A stretch of 39,381 nt of DNA. Origin: Alcaligenes faecalis (GTDB lineage: Bacteria; Pseudomonadota; Gammaproteobacteria; Burkholderiales; Burkholderiaceae_B). Numbering within the stretch: position 1 is the first letter of the stretch; each line of letters begins with the position of its first letter. Positions 26,471 to 36,178 of the stretch are shown here, one piece after another. The translations under genes were made by a program, and so were the position numbers. The notes beneath the pieces were generated by a model. It saw only the letters and a list, made by a program, of their open reading frames with translations. It ran no database searches and was not told the origin of the DNA. The stretch lies in NCBI RefSeq assembly GCF_005311025.1, contig NZ_CP031747.1, positions 4,164,759 to 4,204,139 of the forward strand, given 5' to 3'.

Positions 26471-27620
26471 TGGCGTGTACGTTCGAATCAGCAGCCAACT
26501 CAGCACCAGGAACGTCTACGTTCCAGGTCTTGCCATCAGCGTTAACGGTGGTCGTGTAGTCCTTACCGTTCACGGTCACAGTGACGGTGTCACCGGCCTT
26601 GACGTCTTTACCCACGGTACCAGTGATGGTCACGTCGGACTCGGACTCAGCCTTGTTGATCACATCATCACCCGCAATGGTGTCGATGGTAATCGAAGCT
26701 TCTGGCAGGTCGGTATCGACACCGTAGCCGCGGTCGGCTTCAGCGCTGGCTGGGTTGCCCGCAGCGTCTTCCGTTTCCACCTTGGCGTGAACATTGCTGT
26801 CCTGGGCCAGTTCGGTACCAGGAACGTCTACGTTCCAGGTCTTGCCATCAGCGTTAACGGTGGTCGTGTAGTCCTTGCCGTTCACGGTCACAGTGACGGT
26901 ATCACCAGCCTTGACGTCTTTACCCACGGTACCGGTGATGGTCACGTCGGACTCGGACTCGGCCTTGTTGATCACGTCATCGCCAGCAATGGTGTCGATC
27001 GTGATCGAAGCTTCGGGCAGGTCGGTATCGACACCATAGCCACGGTCAGCTTCAGCCGAAGCGGGGTTACCGGCGGCGTCTTCCGTTTCCACCTTGGCGT
27101 GAACATTGCTGTCCTGGGCCAGTTCGGTACCAGGAACGTCCACGTTCCAGGTCTTGCCGTCAGCGTTCACGGTGGTCGTGTAGTCCTTGCCGTTCACGGT
27201 CACAGTGACGGTGTCACCGGCCTTGACGTCTTTACCCACAGTACCGGTAACAGTGACATCCCCTTCCGATTCAGCCTTGTTGATTACGTCGTCACCGGCA
27301 ATGGTGTCGATCGTGATCGAAGCTTCAGGCAGGTCGGTATCGACACCGTAGCCACGATCAGCTTCAGCGCTCGCAGGGTTACCCGCAGCATCTTCGGTCT
27401 CGACCTTGGCGTGAACATTGCTGTCCTGGGCCAGTTCGGTACCAGGAACGTCTACGTTCCAGGTCTTGCCGTCAGCGTTCACGGTGGTGGTGTAATCCTT
27501 ACCGTTGACCGTCACGGTCACGGTATCACCGGCCTTCACATCCTTGCCAACCGTACCAGTGATGGTCACGTCGGACTCGGACTCGGCCTTGTTGATCACG
27601 TCATCGCCAGCAATGGTGTC
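26471..27620 (-). CDS. Giant Ig-like repeat adhesin, internal fragment 1 (about 3.7 units)
   Basis: The minus strand encodes tandem 104-residue (312-base) domains. Each reads roughly DTDLPEASITIDTIAGDDV, INKAESESDVTITGTVGKDV, KAGDTVTVTVNGKDYTTTVN, ADGKTWNVDVPGTELAQ, DSNVHAKVETEDAAGNPASAE. These are bacterial Ig-like domains of the kind stacked in large type-I-secreted biofilm adhesins (BapA-like). Units differ mainly at silent sites. One (about 27240-27290) has the variant EGDVTVTGT. The frame runs out of the repeat into the foreign sequence at 26470. The right end at 27620 is a join marked by a duplicated DTIAG (15 extra bases). Confidence 0.8.
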
Positions 27621-28645
27621 ACCGGCAATGGTGTCGATCGTGATCGAAGCTTCGGGCAGGTCGGTGTCTACACCGTAGCCGCGGTCGGCTTCAGCGCTCG
27701 CTGGGTTGCCGGCGGCGTCTTCCGTTTCCACCTTGGCGTGAACATTACTGTCCTGGGCCAGTTCGGTACCAGGAACGTCTACGTTCCAGGTCTTGCCATC
27801 GGCGTTAACGGTGGTGGTGTAGTCCTTACCGTTGACCGTCACGGTCACGGTGTCACCGGCCTTCACATCCTTGCCAACCGTACCAGTGATGGTCACGTCA
27901 GACTCGGACTCAGCCTTGTTGATCACATCGTCACCGGCAATGGTGTCGATCGTGATCGAAGCTTCGGGCAGGTCGGTGTCTACACCGTAGCCGCGGTCAG
28001 CCTCAGCGCTCGCTGGGTTACCGGCGGCGTCTTCCGTTTCCACCTTGGCGTGAACATTGCTGTCCTGGGCCAGTTCGGTACCAGGAACATCCACGTTCCA
28101 GGTCTTGCCATCAGCGTTAACGGTGGTCGTGTAGTCCTTACCGTTGACCGTCACGGTCACGGTATCACCGGCCTTAACGTCTTTACCCACGGTACCAGTG
28201 ATGGTCACGTCGGACTCGGACTCAGCCTTGTTGATCACGTCATCGCCAGCAATGGTGTCGATCGTGATCGAAGCTTCGGGCAGGTCGGTATCCACGCCGT
28301 AGCCACGGTCGGCTTCAGCCGAAGCGGGGTTACCGGCAGCGTCTTCCGTTTCCACCTTGGCGTGTACGTTCGAATCAGCAGCCAACTCAGCACCAGGAAC
28401 GTCTACGTTCCAGGTCTTGCCATCGGCATTAACGGTGGTGGTGTAGTCCTTACCGTTGACCGTCACGGTCACGGTATCACCGGCCTTAACGTCTTTACCC
28501 ACGGTACCAGTGATGGTCACGTCGGACTCGGACTCAGCCTTGTTGATCACGTCATCGCCAGCAATGGTGTCGATGGTAATCGAAGCTTCTGGCAGGTCGG
28601 TATCGACACCGTAGCCGCGGTCAGCTTCAGCCGAAGCGGGGTTAC
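27621..28645 (-). CDS. Giant Ig-like repeat adhesin, internal fragment 2 (about 3.3 units)
   Basis: Same 312-base units and orientation as the previous piece, starting at ACCGGCAATGG, a piece boundary also found at 33687 and 37696. It ends at 28645, inside the codons for NPASAE, where nicF-like sequence begins abruptly. The final unit carries the PGAELAADSNVHA variant instead of PGTELAQDSNVHA. No start or stop of the native gene is present. Confidence 0.8.
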
Positions 28646-28884
28646 TGGCCGCTTGGTTGACCCAACGTGGTGTGCAAACACTGCTGGTTGCTGGCGCCGT
28701 GACCAGCGGTTGCGTGCGTTCCAGCGTGGTTGATGCGATGCAACTGGGTTTCCGCCCCTTGGTGGTATCGGATTGCGTGGGTGACCGTGCGATTGGCCCT
28801 CACGAGGCTAACCTGTTCGATATGCGTCAGAAGTACGCCACCGTGGCAACATGTGAAGAGGCGATGACGTTGATCGGTCTTTAA
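28646..28884 (+). CDS. nicF: Second nicF copy, 3' fragment (79 residues)
   Basis: This is the last 79 codons of a maleamate amidohydrolase, including the Cys of TSGCVRSS. The first 67 bases are identical to 22426-22492. After that about 11 of 172 bases differ from nicF at 22493-22664, nearly all silent, with two residue changes near the end (VATCEEAMTLIGL against VATREEAMKLIGL). The pattern of silent change points to a functional second copy or a strain variant rather than sequencing error. The 5' part is not in the window, because the piece begins at a join. Confidence 0.85.
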
Positions 28885-29119
28885 CGCTATTCAATTTTTT
28901 TGAGCTTTTGAAAAGAGCGACGTGTTTCATCATGGTCTGGATGGGCGTCCGTGCTTGATGGATATGAGTCGTCGTTAACAAGTCTGTGTTGATAGCCTTG
29001 TGATTGAGTATCGATGGCCTGCCGCTTGGGGGCGGGCTATCGGACCTGTGCCCCTGGAAGCCGTATGGCTCTCGGGGGCTTTTTTATGTCTGCTAGCGTT
29101 GTGGGTTTGCAAGGATTGC
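28885..29119 (+). terminator. Region after second nicF copy with conserved terminator (about 29051-29086)
   Basis: About 120 bases without counterpart at the main locus follow the stop. Sequence then matches the main locus again (GAGTATCG, CTGCCGCTTGGGGGC, GGACCTGTGCCCCTGG) and forms the same hairpin plus TTTTTT. No gene is supported in this stretch. Confidence 0.7.
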
Positions 29120-29341
29120 GGTGTCAGGGCTTTCTTCTGGACGTGCCGTTTGGGCTTTGCGTGAGGGCGGCGGATAGTTTTCTTGTGGGGCCCGGGGACG
29201 GCTTGGCTTGGCGGGTCTCTTGCCCACGCTGAGCGTGGGTACCCTTGTCAGAGTGCTGGGGCGGGCGGGTCGTGAACTCGGAGCGCGGTTTGTCCCCCGG
29301 ACAAACCGCAAGCGTGCTCCTCAAACAGCACGACCCTTGCA
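29120..29341 (-). repeat. Dispersed palindromic intergenic repeat
   Basis: It contains CCCACGCT/GCGTGGG at about 29222-29238 and an 11-bp stem GCGGTTTGTCC/GGACAAACCGC with a CCC loop at about 29284-29308. Read on the minus strand its order (GTGCTGTTTGAG, TCCGGGGGA stem, GAGTTCAC, CTGACAAGGG, short hairpin, GGCAAG) matches 268-385. Its left part matches 26360-26470. Three related copies in the window indicate a repeat family. It ends at a join into adhesin repeats. Confidence 0.7.
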
Positions 29342-30030
29342 AACGGTAAGGATTACACCACCACCGTTAACGCTGACGGCAAGACCTGGAACGTGGACGT
29401 TCCTGGCACCGAACTGGCTCAGGACAGCAATGTTCACGCCAAGGTCGAGACCGAAGACGCTGCCGGCAACCCAGCGAGCGCTGAAGCCGACCGCGGCTAC
29501 GGTGTCGATACCGACCTGCCTGAAGCTTCGATTACGATCGACACCATTGCCGGTGACGACGTGGTCAACAAGGCCGAGTCCGAGTCTGACGTGACCATCA
29601 CTGGTACGGTTGGCAAGGATGTGAAGGCTGGCGACACCGTCACTGTGACCGTGAACGGTAAGGATTACACCACCACCGTTAACGCTGACGGCAAGACCTG
29701 GAACGTGGACGTTCCTGGCACCGAACTGGCTCAGGACAGCAATGTTCACGCCAAGGTCGAGACCGAAGACGCTGCCGGCAACCCAGCGAGCGCTGAAGCC
29801 GACCGCGGCTACGGTGTCGATACCGACCTGCCTGAAGCTTCGATTACGATCGACACCATTGCCGGTGACGACGTGGTCAACAAGGCCGAGTCCGAGTCTG
29901 ACGTGACCATCACTGGTACGGTTGGCAAGGATGTGAAGGCTGGCGACACCGTCACTGTGACCGTGAACGGTAAGGATTACACCACCACCGTTAACGCTGA
30001 CGGCAAGACCTGGAACGTGGACGTTCCTGG
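29342..30030 (+). CDS. Giant Ig-like repeat adhesin fragment 3, plus orientation (about 2.2 units)
   Basis: Two units and a part, nearly identical to each other at base level over 312 bases, with the variant DDVVNKAESE (Val for Ile). Both ends of the piece lie at the same place in the unit (GGTAAGGATT to GACGTTCCTGG), as expected for a repeat loop in an assembly graph. It joins the nicD segment at 30031. Confidence 0.75.
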
Positions 30031-30255
30031 ACCGACGATATTCATGTCGATTTCCCGCACTTGAACGTCCCCGCCTTGCTGATGACAGCAGAGCGCGGTG
30101 ACGTGGTGCGTGATGAAGATGTGGCCGAGATTCAGCAGCTGGCCCCTGGCGTTCAGCACGTTCGCGTGCCTGATGCCGGTCACATGATTCCTTGGGATAA
30201 CGAAGCAGGCTTTTACGAAGCCTTCGGTGACTTCCTGGGCCAGCGCTTGGTGTGA
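30031..30255 (+). CDS. nicD: nicD 3' part (displaced)
   Basis: This encodes the last 75 residues of N-formylmaleamate deformylase, including the triad His251 in VPDAGHMIPWDN, and ends in a TGA stop. Its first 67 bases duplicate 21233-21299. Placed after 21299 it completes a 274-residue enzyme of the alpha/beta hydrolase family. The flanking adhesin sequence before it belongs elsewhere. Confidence 0.9.
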   Translation, partial: TDDIHVDFPHLNVPALLMTAERGDVVRDEDVAEIQQLAPGVQHVRVPDAGHMIPWDNEAGFYEAFGDFLGQRLV

Positions 30256-30336
30256 TGTTGAAAGGGCCGCATGGGCGGCCCGTCGTGATGCAAAGGTTCC
30301 GCGTCAGTGTCGGAACCTTTCACAAGGAGAGACAAG

Positions 30337-30701
30337 ATGGCAGTTAGTGATTACCAACTTATCGAGGCATGGCAAGAAGTGCTACGCCTGTCCAAGCTGC
30401 AGGCCGGTCAAACCGTGACCTTGCTGACCAGCTCGACCACGCACCCGCAAACCATGCAGTGTGCGCAGATTGCCGCTCAGTCCATGGGTGCAATTGTGAA
30501 TCGCCTGGACTTGTTGCCGGTCAACGCGGAAAAAGCCTTGAGCCGTGACTCGCTGGCCTACCTGGGTACGACCCCGCTGACGGGTAACGAAGCAGCGATT
30601 GCAGCCCTGAAGGCCAGTGATCTGGTGCTGGACTTGATGACCCTGTTGTTCTCGCCCGAGCAGATCGACATTCTGAAGTCGGGCACGAAGATTCTGCTGG
30701 C
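30337..30701 (+). CDS. nicX: nicX 5' part (displaced)
   Basis: This encodes residues 1 to about 121 of 2,5-dihydroxypyridine 5,6-dioxygenase, starting MAVSDYQLIEAWQEVLRLSK from an ATG with AAGGAGAG upstream. An 81-base gap with a small GGGCCGC/GCGGCCC hairpin (30263-30280) separates it from nicD. The last 67 bases duplicate 21300-21366, so the gene continues there to a TGA at 22054 and 350 residues in all. NicX opens the pyridine ring to N-formylmaleamate with Fe(II) and O2. Confidence 0.9.
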
Positions 30702-31360
30702 AAGATGCTGCGGGTAACCCTGCGAGCGCTGAAGCTGACCGCGGCTACGGTGTCGATACCGATCTGCCAGAAGCTTCGATCACCATCGACACCATTGCCG
30801 GTGACGATGTGATCAACAAGGCCGAATCGGAAGGGGATGTCACTGTTACCGGTACTGTGGGTAAAGACGTCAAGGCCGGTGACACCGTGACTGTGACCGT
30901 GAACGGTAAGGACTACACGACCACTGTTAACGCTGACGGCAAGACCTGGAACGTGGATGTTCCTGGTACCGAACTGGCCCAGGACAGTAATGTTCACGCC
31001 AAGGTCGAGACCGAAGACGCTGCGGGCAACCCAGCGAGCGCTGAAGCTGACCGTGGCTACGGCGTGGATACCGACCTGCCAGAAGCTTCGATCACGATCG
31101 ACACCATTGCGGGCGATGACGTGATCAACAAGGCCGAGTCCGAGTCTGACGTGACCATCACTGGTACGGTTGGCAAGGATGTGAAGGCTGGCGACACCGT
31201 GACTGTGACCGTGAACGGTAAGGACTACACGACCACCGTGAACGCTGATGGCAAGACCTGGAACGTAGACGTTTCTGGTTCCGAGTTGGCTGCTGATTCG
31301 AACGTACATGCCAAGGTCGAGACCGAAGATGCTGCGGGTAACCCTGCGAGCGCTGAAGCT
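30702..31360 (+). CDS. Giant Ig-like repeat adhesin fragment 4 (about 2.1 units)
   Basis: It starts at AAGATGCTGCGGG, a boundary shared with the pieces at 37156 and 39049. It contains the AESEGDVTVTGT variant, then a canonical unit with VSGSELAADSNVHA. It ends at 31360, where six bases (Asp-Arg of ADRGYG) are lost at the join to the next piece. Confidence 0.75.
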
Positions 31361-32011
31361 GGCTACGGTGTAGACACCGACCTGCCCGAAGCTTCGATCA
31401 CGATCGACACCATTGCCGGTGACGACGTAATCAACAAGGCCGAGTCCGAGTCCGACGTGACCATCACCGGTACCGTGGGTAAAGACGTCAAGGCTGGTGA
31501 TACCGTCACTGTGACCGTGAACGGCAAGGACTACACCACCACCGTTAACGCTGATGGCAAGACCTGGAACGTGGATGTTCCTGGTACCGAACTGGCCCAG
31601 GACAGCAATGTTCACGCCAAGGTGGAAACGGAAGACGCCGCCGGTAACCCAGCGAGCGCTGAGGCTGACCGCGGCTACGGTGTAGACACCGACCTGCCCG
31701 AAGCTTCGATCACGATCGACACCATTGCCGGTGACGACGTAATCAACAAGGCCGAGTCCGAGTCCGACGTGACCATCACCGGTACCGTGGGTAAAGACGT
31801 CAAGGCTGGTGATACCGTCACTGTGACCGTGAACGGCAAGGACTACACGACCACCGTTAACGCTGATGGCAAGACCTGGAACGTGGACGTTCCAGGTACC
31901 GAACTGGCCCAGGACAGCAATGTTCACGCCAAGGTCGAGACTGAAGACGCCGCCGGTAACCCCGCTTCGGCTGAAGCTGACCGCGGCTACGGTGTCGATA
32001 CCGACCTGCCC
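31361..32011 (+). CDS. Giant Ig-like repeat adhesin fragment 5 (about 2.1 units)
   Basis: It contains two consecutive canonical units in plus orientation. It ends after DTDLP, where the coding sense switches to the minus strand without any spacer, in the middle of a unit. Confidence 0.75.
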
Positions 32012-32592
32012 AGCTTCAGCGCTCGCAGGGTTACCCGCAGCATCTTCGGTCTCGACCTTGGCATGTACGTTCGAATCAGCAGCCAACTCGGAACCAGGAA
32101 CGTCCACGTTCCAGGTCTTGCCATCAGCGTTAACGGTGGTCGTGTAATCCTTACCGTTGACCGTCACGGTCACGGTATCACCGGCCTTCACATCCTTGCC
32201 AACCGTACCAGTAATGGTCACGTCGGACTCGGACTCAGCCTTGTTGATCACGTCGTCACCGGCAATGGTGTCGATCGTGATCGAAGCTTCTGGCAGATCG
32301 GTATCCACACCGTAGCCGCGGTCAGCTTCAGCGCTCGCAGGGTTACCCGCAGCATCTTCGGTCTCGACCTTGGCATGTACGTTCGAATCAGCAGCCAACT
32401 CGGAACCAGGAACGTCCACGTTCCAGGTCTTGCCATCAGCGTTAACGGTGGTCGTGTAATCCTTACCGTTGACCGTCACGGTCACGGTATCACCGGCCTT
32501 CACATCCTTGCCAACCGTACCAGTAATGGTCACGTCGGACTCGGACTCAGCCTTGTTGATCACGTCGTCACCGGCAATGGTGTCGATCGTGA
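32012..32592 (-). CDS. Giant Ig-like repeat adhesin fragment 6, minus orientation (about 1.9 units)
   Basis: The units have the PGSELAADSNVHA variant. The piece starts at a CAGCTTCAGCGCTCG boundary also used at 36780 and (trimmed) 38651. It ends at 32592 against unrelated sequence. Confidence 0.75.
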
Positions 32593-33151
32593 ACTCTGAC
32601 TCGCCCCAACACCCGGTCCCGGGGCCCCGAGCGGCTAGCAGCCCTGCATAATGCTCGATATTGGAGGCCATTCAACTCGTTATCTATATATAGACACTGT
32701 TTGTTGGTTGAAGGCACAGGGCCAATCCAGTTTTCGTATGGCCGTTCTTTTGTCCGCCATCTATCCATCCAGCAACCAACCAACCAACCAACCAACCCAT
32801 CGACTGGCGACTGTTTTTCGGAGGGAGTTTCTCTTCTATCTATATAGAGGAGGATAGAGGGAGGAGTTGTCAGAGAACGGGGGAGATGATTTAACGTATT
32901 TCTGTGAGAAAAATAGCTTTCAGTTCGTGTTTTGCTCTGAAGAAGCTTGAAGCCTCCTGCCTGAAGGCAAAAAGTCGAAATAAGCTAAAAATTATTTTTA
33001 TAGTTATTCTTCATAGTTATCAATCAGCTACATTGTTTTACGGAGTTTTCTCTCCTGAAATACCTAGAAAAAACCCATGAAACGCTTGCAAAGCGGAAAA
33101 TCCTCGTGCTATAGTTCTTTTCTCGCTGCAGCACACACAGGGTTTTCCCTG
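32593..33151. other. Orphan 559-base segment of unrecognised origin with AACC repeats and a promoter-like end
   Basis: Composition differs from the neighbours: AT-rich tracts, an AACC tandem run at about 32774-32799, and no gene that I trust. The right end holds a promoter-like pair, TTGCAA (33086-33091) and TATAGT (33110-33115) with an 18-base spacer, of the kind found before stable-RNA genes. If so, the RNA gene was cut off by the join at 33151. A short frame from 33077 that runs into the adhesin repeat is a product of the join. Confidence 0.5.
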
Positions 33152-33686
33152 AACACCACGACTGCGACCGACGAGAAGCCTTACGATGTCGACGTTACGC
33201 CTCCTGAAGCCGAGATCGCTATTAATGTCATCGCTGAAGATGACGTCATTAACAAGGCCGAGTCCGAATCCGACGTTACGATCACCGGTACGGTTGGCAA
33301 GGACGTCAAGGCCGGCGACACCGTCACTATCACTATCGGTGGTAAAGAGTTCACTACAACGGTTAATGCCGATGGCAAGACGTGGAACGTGAATGTTCCA
33401 GGCGTGGACCTGCTGGGTCACGCTAAAGTTGACGCTAAGGTTACGACTGAGGACGAAGCAGGCAACCCCGCTTCCGCCAATGCAGAACGTCCATACGATG
33501 TTGATACCGATGCTCCGGAAGCCGCCATCACCATCGACACCATTGCGGGCGACGACGTGATCAACAAGGCTGAGTCCGAGTCTGACGTGACCATCACCGG
33601 TACCGTGGGTAAAGACGTTAAGGCTGGCGATACCGTGACCGTGACGGTCAACGGTAAGGATTACACCACCACCGTTAACGCTGACG
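33152..33686 (+). CDS. Giant Ig-like repeat adhesin fragment 7, divergent unit types
   Basis: It opens with a different unit edge (NTTTATDEKPYDVDVTPPEA, EIAINVIAEDDVINKAESES). It has GKEFTTTVNADGKTWNVNVP, VDLLGHAKVDAKVTTEDEAG and NAERPYDVDTDAPEAAITID. This shows that the native gene contains several unit classes, with the most uniform class forming the long tract. The left part of this type recurs at 38505-38650 and, inverted, at 37517-37695 and 39284-39381. Confidence 0.75.
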
Positions 33687-34046
33687 CACCGGCAATGGTG
33701 TCGATGGTGATCGAAGCTTCAGGCAGGTCGGTATCGACACCGTAGCCGCGGTCAGCTTCAGCCGAAGCGGGGTTGCCCGCAGCGTCTTCAGTCTCAACCT
33801 TGGCATGTACGTTCGAATCAGCAGCCAACTCGGAGCCGGGAACATCCACGTTCCAGGTCTTGCCGTCGGCGTTAACGGTGGTCGTGTAGTCCTTGCCGTT
33901 CACGGTCACAGTCACCGTGTCACCGGCCTTCACATCCTTGCCAACCGTACCAGTGATGGTCACATCAGACTCGGACTCAGCCTTATTGATCACGTCATCG
34001 CCCGCAATGGTGTCGATCGTGATCGAAGCTTCAGGCAGGTCGGTAT
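33687..34046 (-). CDS. Giant Ig-like repeat adhesin fragment 8 (about 1.15 units)
   Basis: A canonical unit in minus orientation with PGSELAADSNVHAKVE. It begins at the recurrent ACCGGCAATGG boundary and ends after GGTCGGTAT, a boundary also seen at 35253. Confidence 0.7.
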
Positions 34047-34411
34047 TCCAAGCGCCCACACTTATCGGCTGTTAATTGTTAAAGAGCAGTGACAGTTGCC
34101 TGTCGTTCTACTGACTAACCCGGCTGGCTCGTCGCGCTTAGCGCTTCGTGCCTTGCTGTGTTAGCAGCATAAAAACGAGATTATGAAGCAGATCAGGCAG
34201 TGTGTCAAGCGTTTTTTTGAAGAAGTTAGAAAGTTTTAAAACCATCCAACTCGTCCCGCTTAAACCAGAACTTTCGTTCTTTCCTACCTGCTGAACAATC
34301 AACCGTGAGGCTAACCATCCCACTTCACAAACAAGGGTAAATTTTCAAAACCGTTTCAACCTGCAAAACCGCTTAAAAACTTAACGTTGCGTTCTCTGGA
34401 GCAGAACCTAG
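34047..34411 (-). promoter_or_regulatory. rRNA operon promoter and leader fragment
   Basis: On the minus strand there is a strong promoter, TTGACA (34203-34208) and CATAAT (34180-34185) with a 17-base spacer. About 90 bases downstream is a boxA antitermination site, GCTCTTTAACAA (34076-34087). It is followed by the leader segment AACAGCCGATAAGTGTGGGCGC, typical of betaproteobacterial rrn leaders just before 16S rRNA. The leader is cut at 34047 before the 16S gene, as expected for a contig that stops at a multi-copy rrn operon. It has no relation to the adhesin fragments on either side. Confidence 0.85.
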
Positions 34412-35955
34412 ACTGTGACCGTGAACGGCAAGGACTACACGACCACCGTTAACGCCGACGGCAAGACCTGGAACGTGGATGTTCCCGGCTCCGAGTTGGC
34501 TGCTGATTCGAACGTACATGCCAAGGTGGAAACGGAAGACGCTGCGGGTAACCCAGCCAGCGCTGAAGCCGACCGTGGCTACGGTGTGGATACCGATCTG
34601 CCTGAAGCTTCGATCACGATCGACACCATTGCCGGCGACGACGTAATCAACAAGGCCGAGTCCGAGTCTGACGTGACCATCACTGGTACCGTGGGTAAAG
34701 ACGTCAAGGCTGGTGATCACTGGTACGGTTGGCAAGGATGTGAAGGCCGGTGACACGGTGACTGTGACCGTGAACGGCAAGGATTACACCACCACCGTTA
34801 ACGCCGATGGCAAGACGTGGAACGTGGATGTTCCCGGCTCCGAGCTGGCTGCTGATTCGAACGTACACGCCAAGGTTGAGACCGAAGACGCTGCCGGTAA
34901 CCCCGCTTCGGCTGAAGCCGACCGTGGCTACGGTGTGGATACCGACCTGCCCGAAGCTTCGATCACGATCGACACCATTGCCGGTGACGACGTGATCAAC
35001 AAGGACCTTGGCGTGAACATTGCTGTCCTGGGCCAGTTCGGTACCAGGAACGTCTACGTTCCAGGTCTTGCCGTCAGCGTTAACGGTGGTCGTGTAATCC
35101 TTGCCGTTCACGGTCACAGTGACGGTGTCACCGGCCTTCACATCCTTGCCAACCGTACCAGTGATGGTCACGTCAGACTCGGACTCGGCCTTGTTGATTA
35201 CGTCATCGCCCGCAATGGTGTCGATCGTGATCGAAGCTTCTGGCAGATCGGTATGACCGCGGCTACGGTGTCGATACCGACCTGCCTGAAGCTTCGATCA
35301 CCATCGACACCATTGCCGGTGACGACGTGATCAACAAGGCCGAATCGGAAGGGGATGTCACTGTTACCGGTACCGTGGGTAAAGACGTCAAGGCTGGCGA
35401 CACTGTCACTGTGACCGTGAACGGCAAGGATTACACGACCACCGTGAACGCTGATGGCAAGACCTGGAACGTGGACGTTCCTGGCTCTGAGCTGGCCCAA
35501 CGCTGACGGCAAGACCTGGAACGTGGATGTTCCTGGTACCGAGCTGGCTCAGGACAGCAATGTTCACGCCAAGGTTGAGACCGAAGACGCCGCCGGTAAT
35601 CCCGCTTCGGCTGAAGCCGACCGTGGCTACGGTGTAGACACCGATCTGCCCGAAGCTTCGATTACGATCGACACCATTGCCGGTGACGATGTGATCAACA
35701 AGGCTGAGTCCGAGTCTGACGTGACCATCAGGGCCAGCTCAGAGCCAGGAACGTCCACGTTCCAGGTCTTGCCATCAGCGTTCACGGTGGTCGTGTAATC
35801 CTTGCCGTTCACGGTCACAGTGACGGTGTCACCGGCCTTCACATCCTTGCCAACCGTACCAGTGATGGTCACGTCAGACTCGGACTCGGCCTTGTTGATT
35901 ACGTCATCGCCCGCAATGGTGTCGATCGTGATCGAAGCTTCTGGCAGATCGGTAT
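34412..35955. repeat. Six adhesin repeat pieces in mixed orientation
   Basis: The pieces are 34412-34717 (+), 34718-35004 (+), 35005-35253 (-), 35254-35498 (+), 35499-35730 (+) and 35731-35955 (-). All are parts of the 312-base Ig-like unit. Each is cut at a different place and joined to the next without spacer, so frames and strands change in mid-domain. The lengths fall from 306 to 225. None makes a valid gene. Confidence 0.8.
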
Positions 35956-36178
35956 CCAGCGGCCAGATCGGTAATCTTCTTACCGTTCATATTGATGCCG
36001 TCACCATTGATCACTGGACCACCGTTATTGATGGTGATGCTGTTCAGATCCGTCAGGTTCTGAGCCATCACCAGGTTCAACTGGTTGCCGTCGCTATCAA
36101 CGCGCAGGTTGGCTCCCGTGGAGGCTTCGCCCTCGGCCAGTTCGCCGGAGACGGTCAATGGCGTGTTATCACCCAGCG
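35956..36178 (-). CDS. Trimeric autotransporter adhesin fragment
   Basis: The minus strand encodes TLGDNTPLTVSGELAEGE, then GNQLNLVMAQNLTDLNSITI and NGDGINMNGKKITDLAAG. The pattern of an Asp/Asn-rich strand, the segment LxxLxSITI and NGxxITDLAAG is the head/stalk motif of YadA/Hia-type trimeric autotransporters. Both ends are joins, so this is about 74 residues of a gene located elsewhere. It is unrelated in sequence to the Ig-like units. Confidence 0.75.

Noticed and set aside
26412-28733. A 773-residue open frame on the plus strand opposite the adhesin repeats.
   Set aside because: It is the antisense of the 312-base units, which happen to lack stops on both strands. The Ig-like protein on the minus strand is the recognisable one, and the frame crosses two joins.
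33077-33745. A small secreted protein starting MKRLQSGKSSCYSSFLAAAH and running into Ig-like domains.
   Set aside because: The first 25 or so residues come from promoter-like noncoding sequence. The frame crosses joins at 33151 and 33686.
35254-36178. A chimeric adhesin joining Ig-like and trimeric autotransporter domains.
   Set aside because: The strand and frame change at each border, and the trimeric autotransporter piece fits the length-sorted series as a separate contig.
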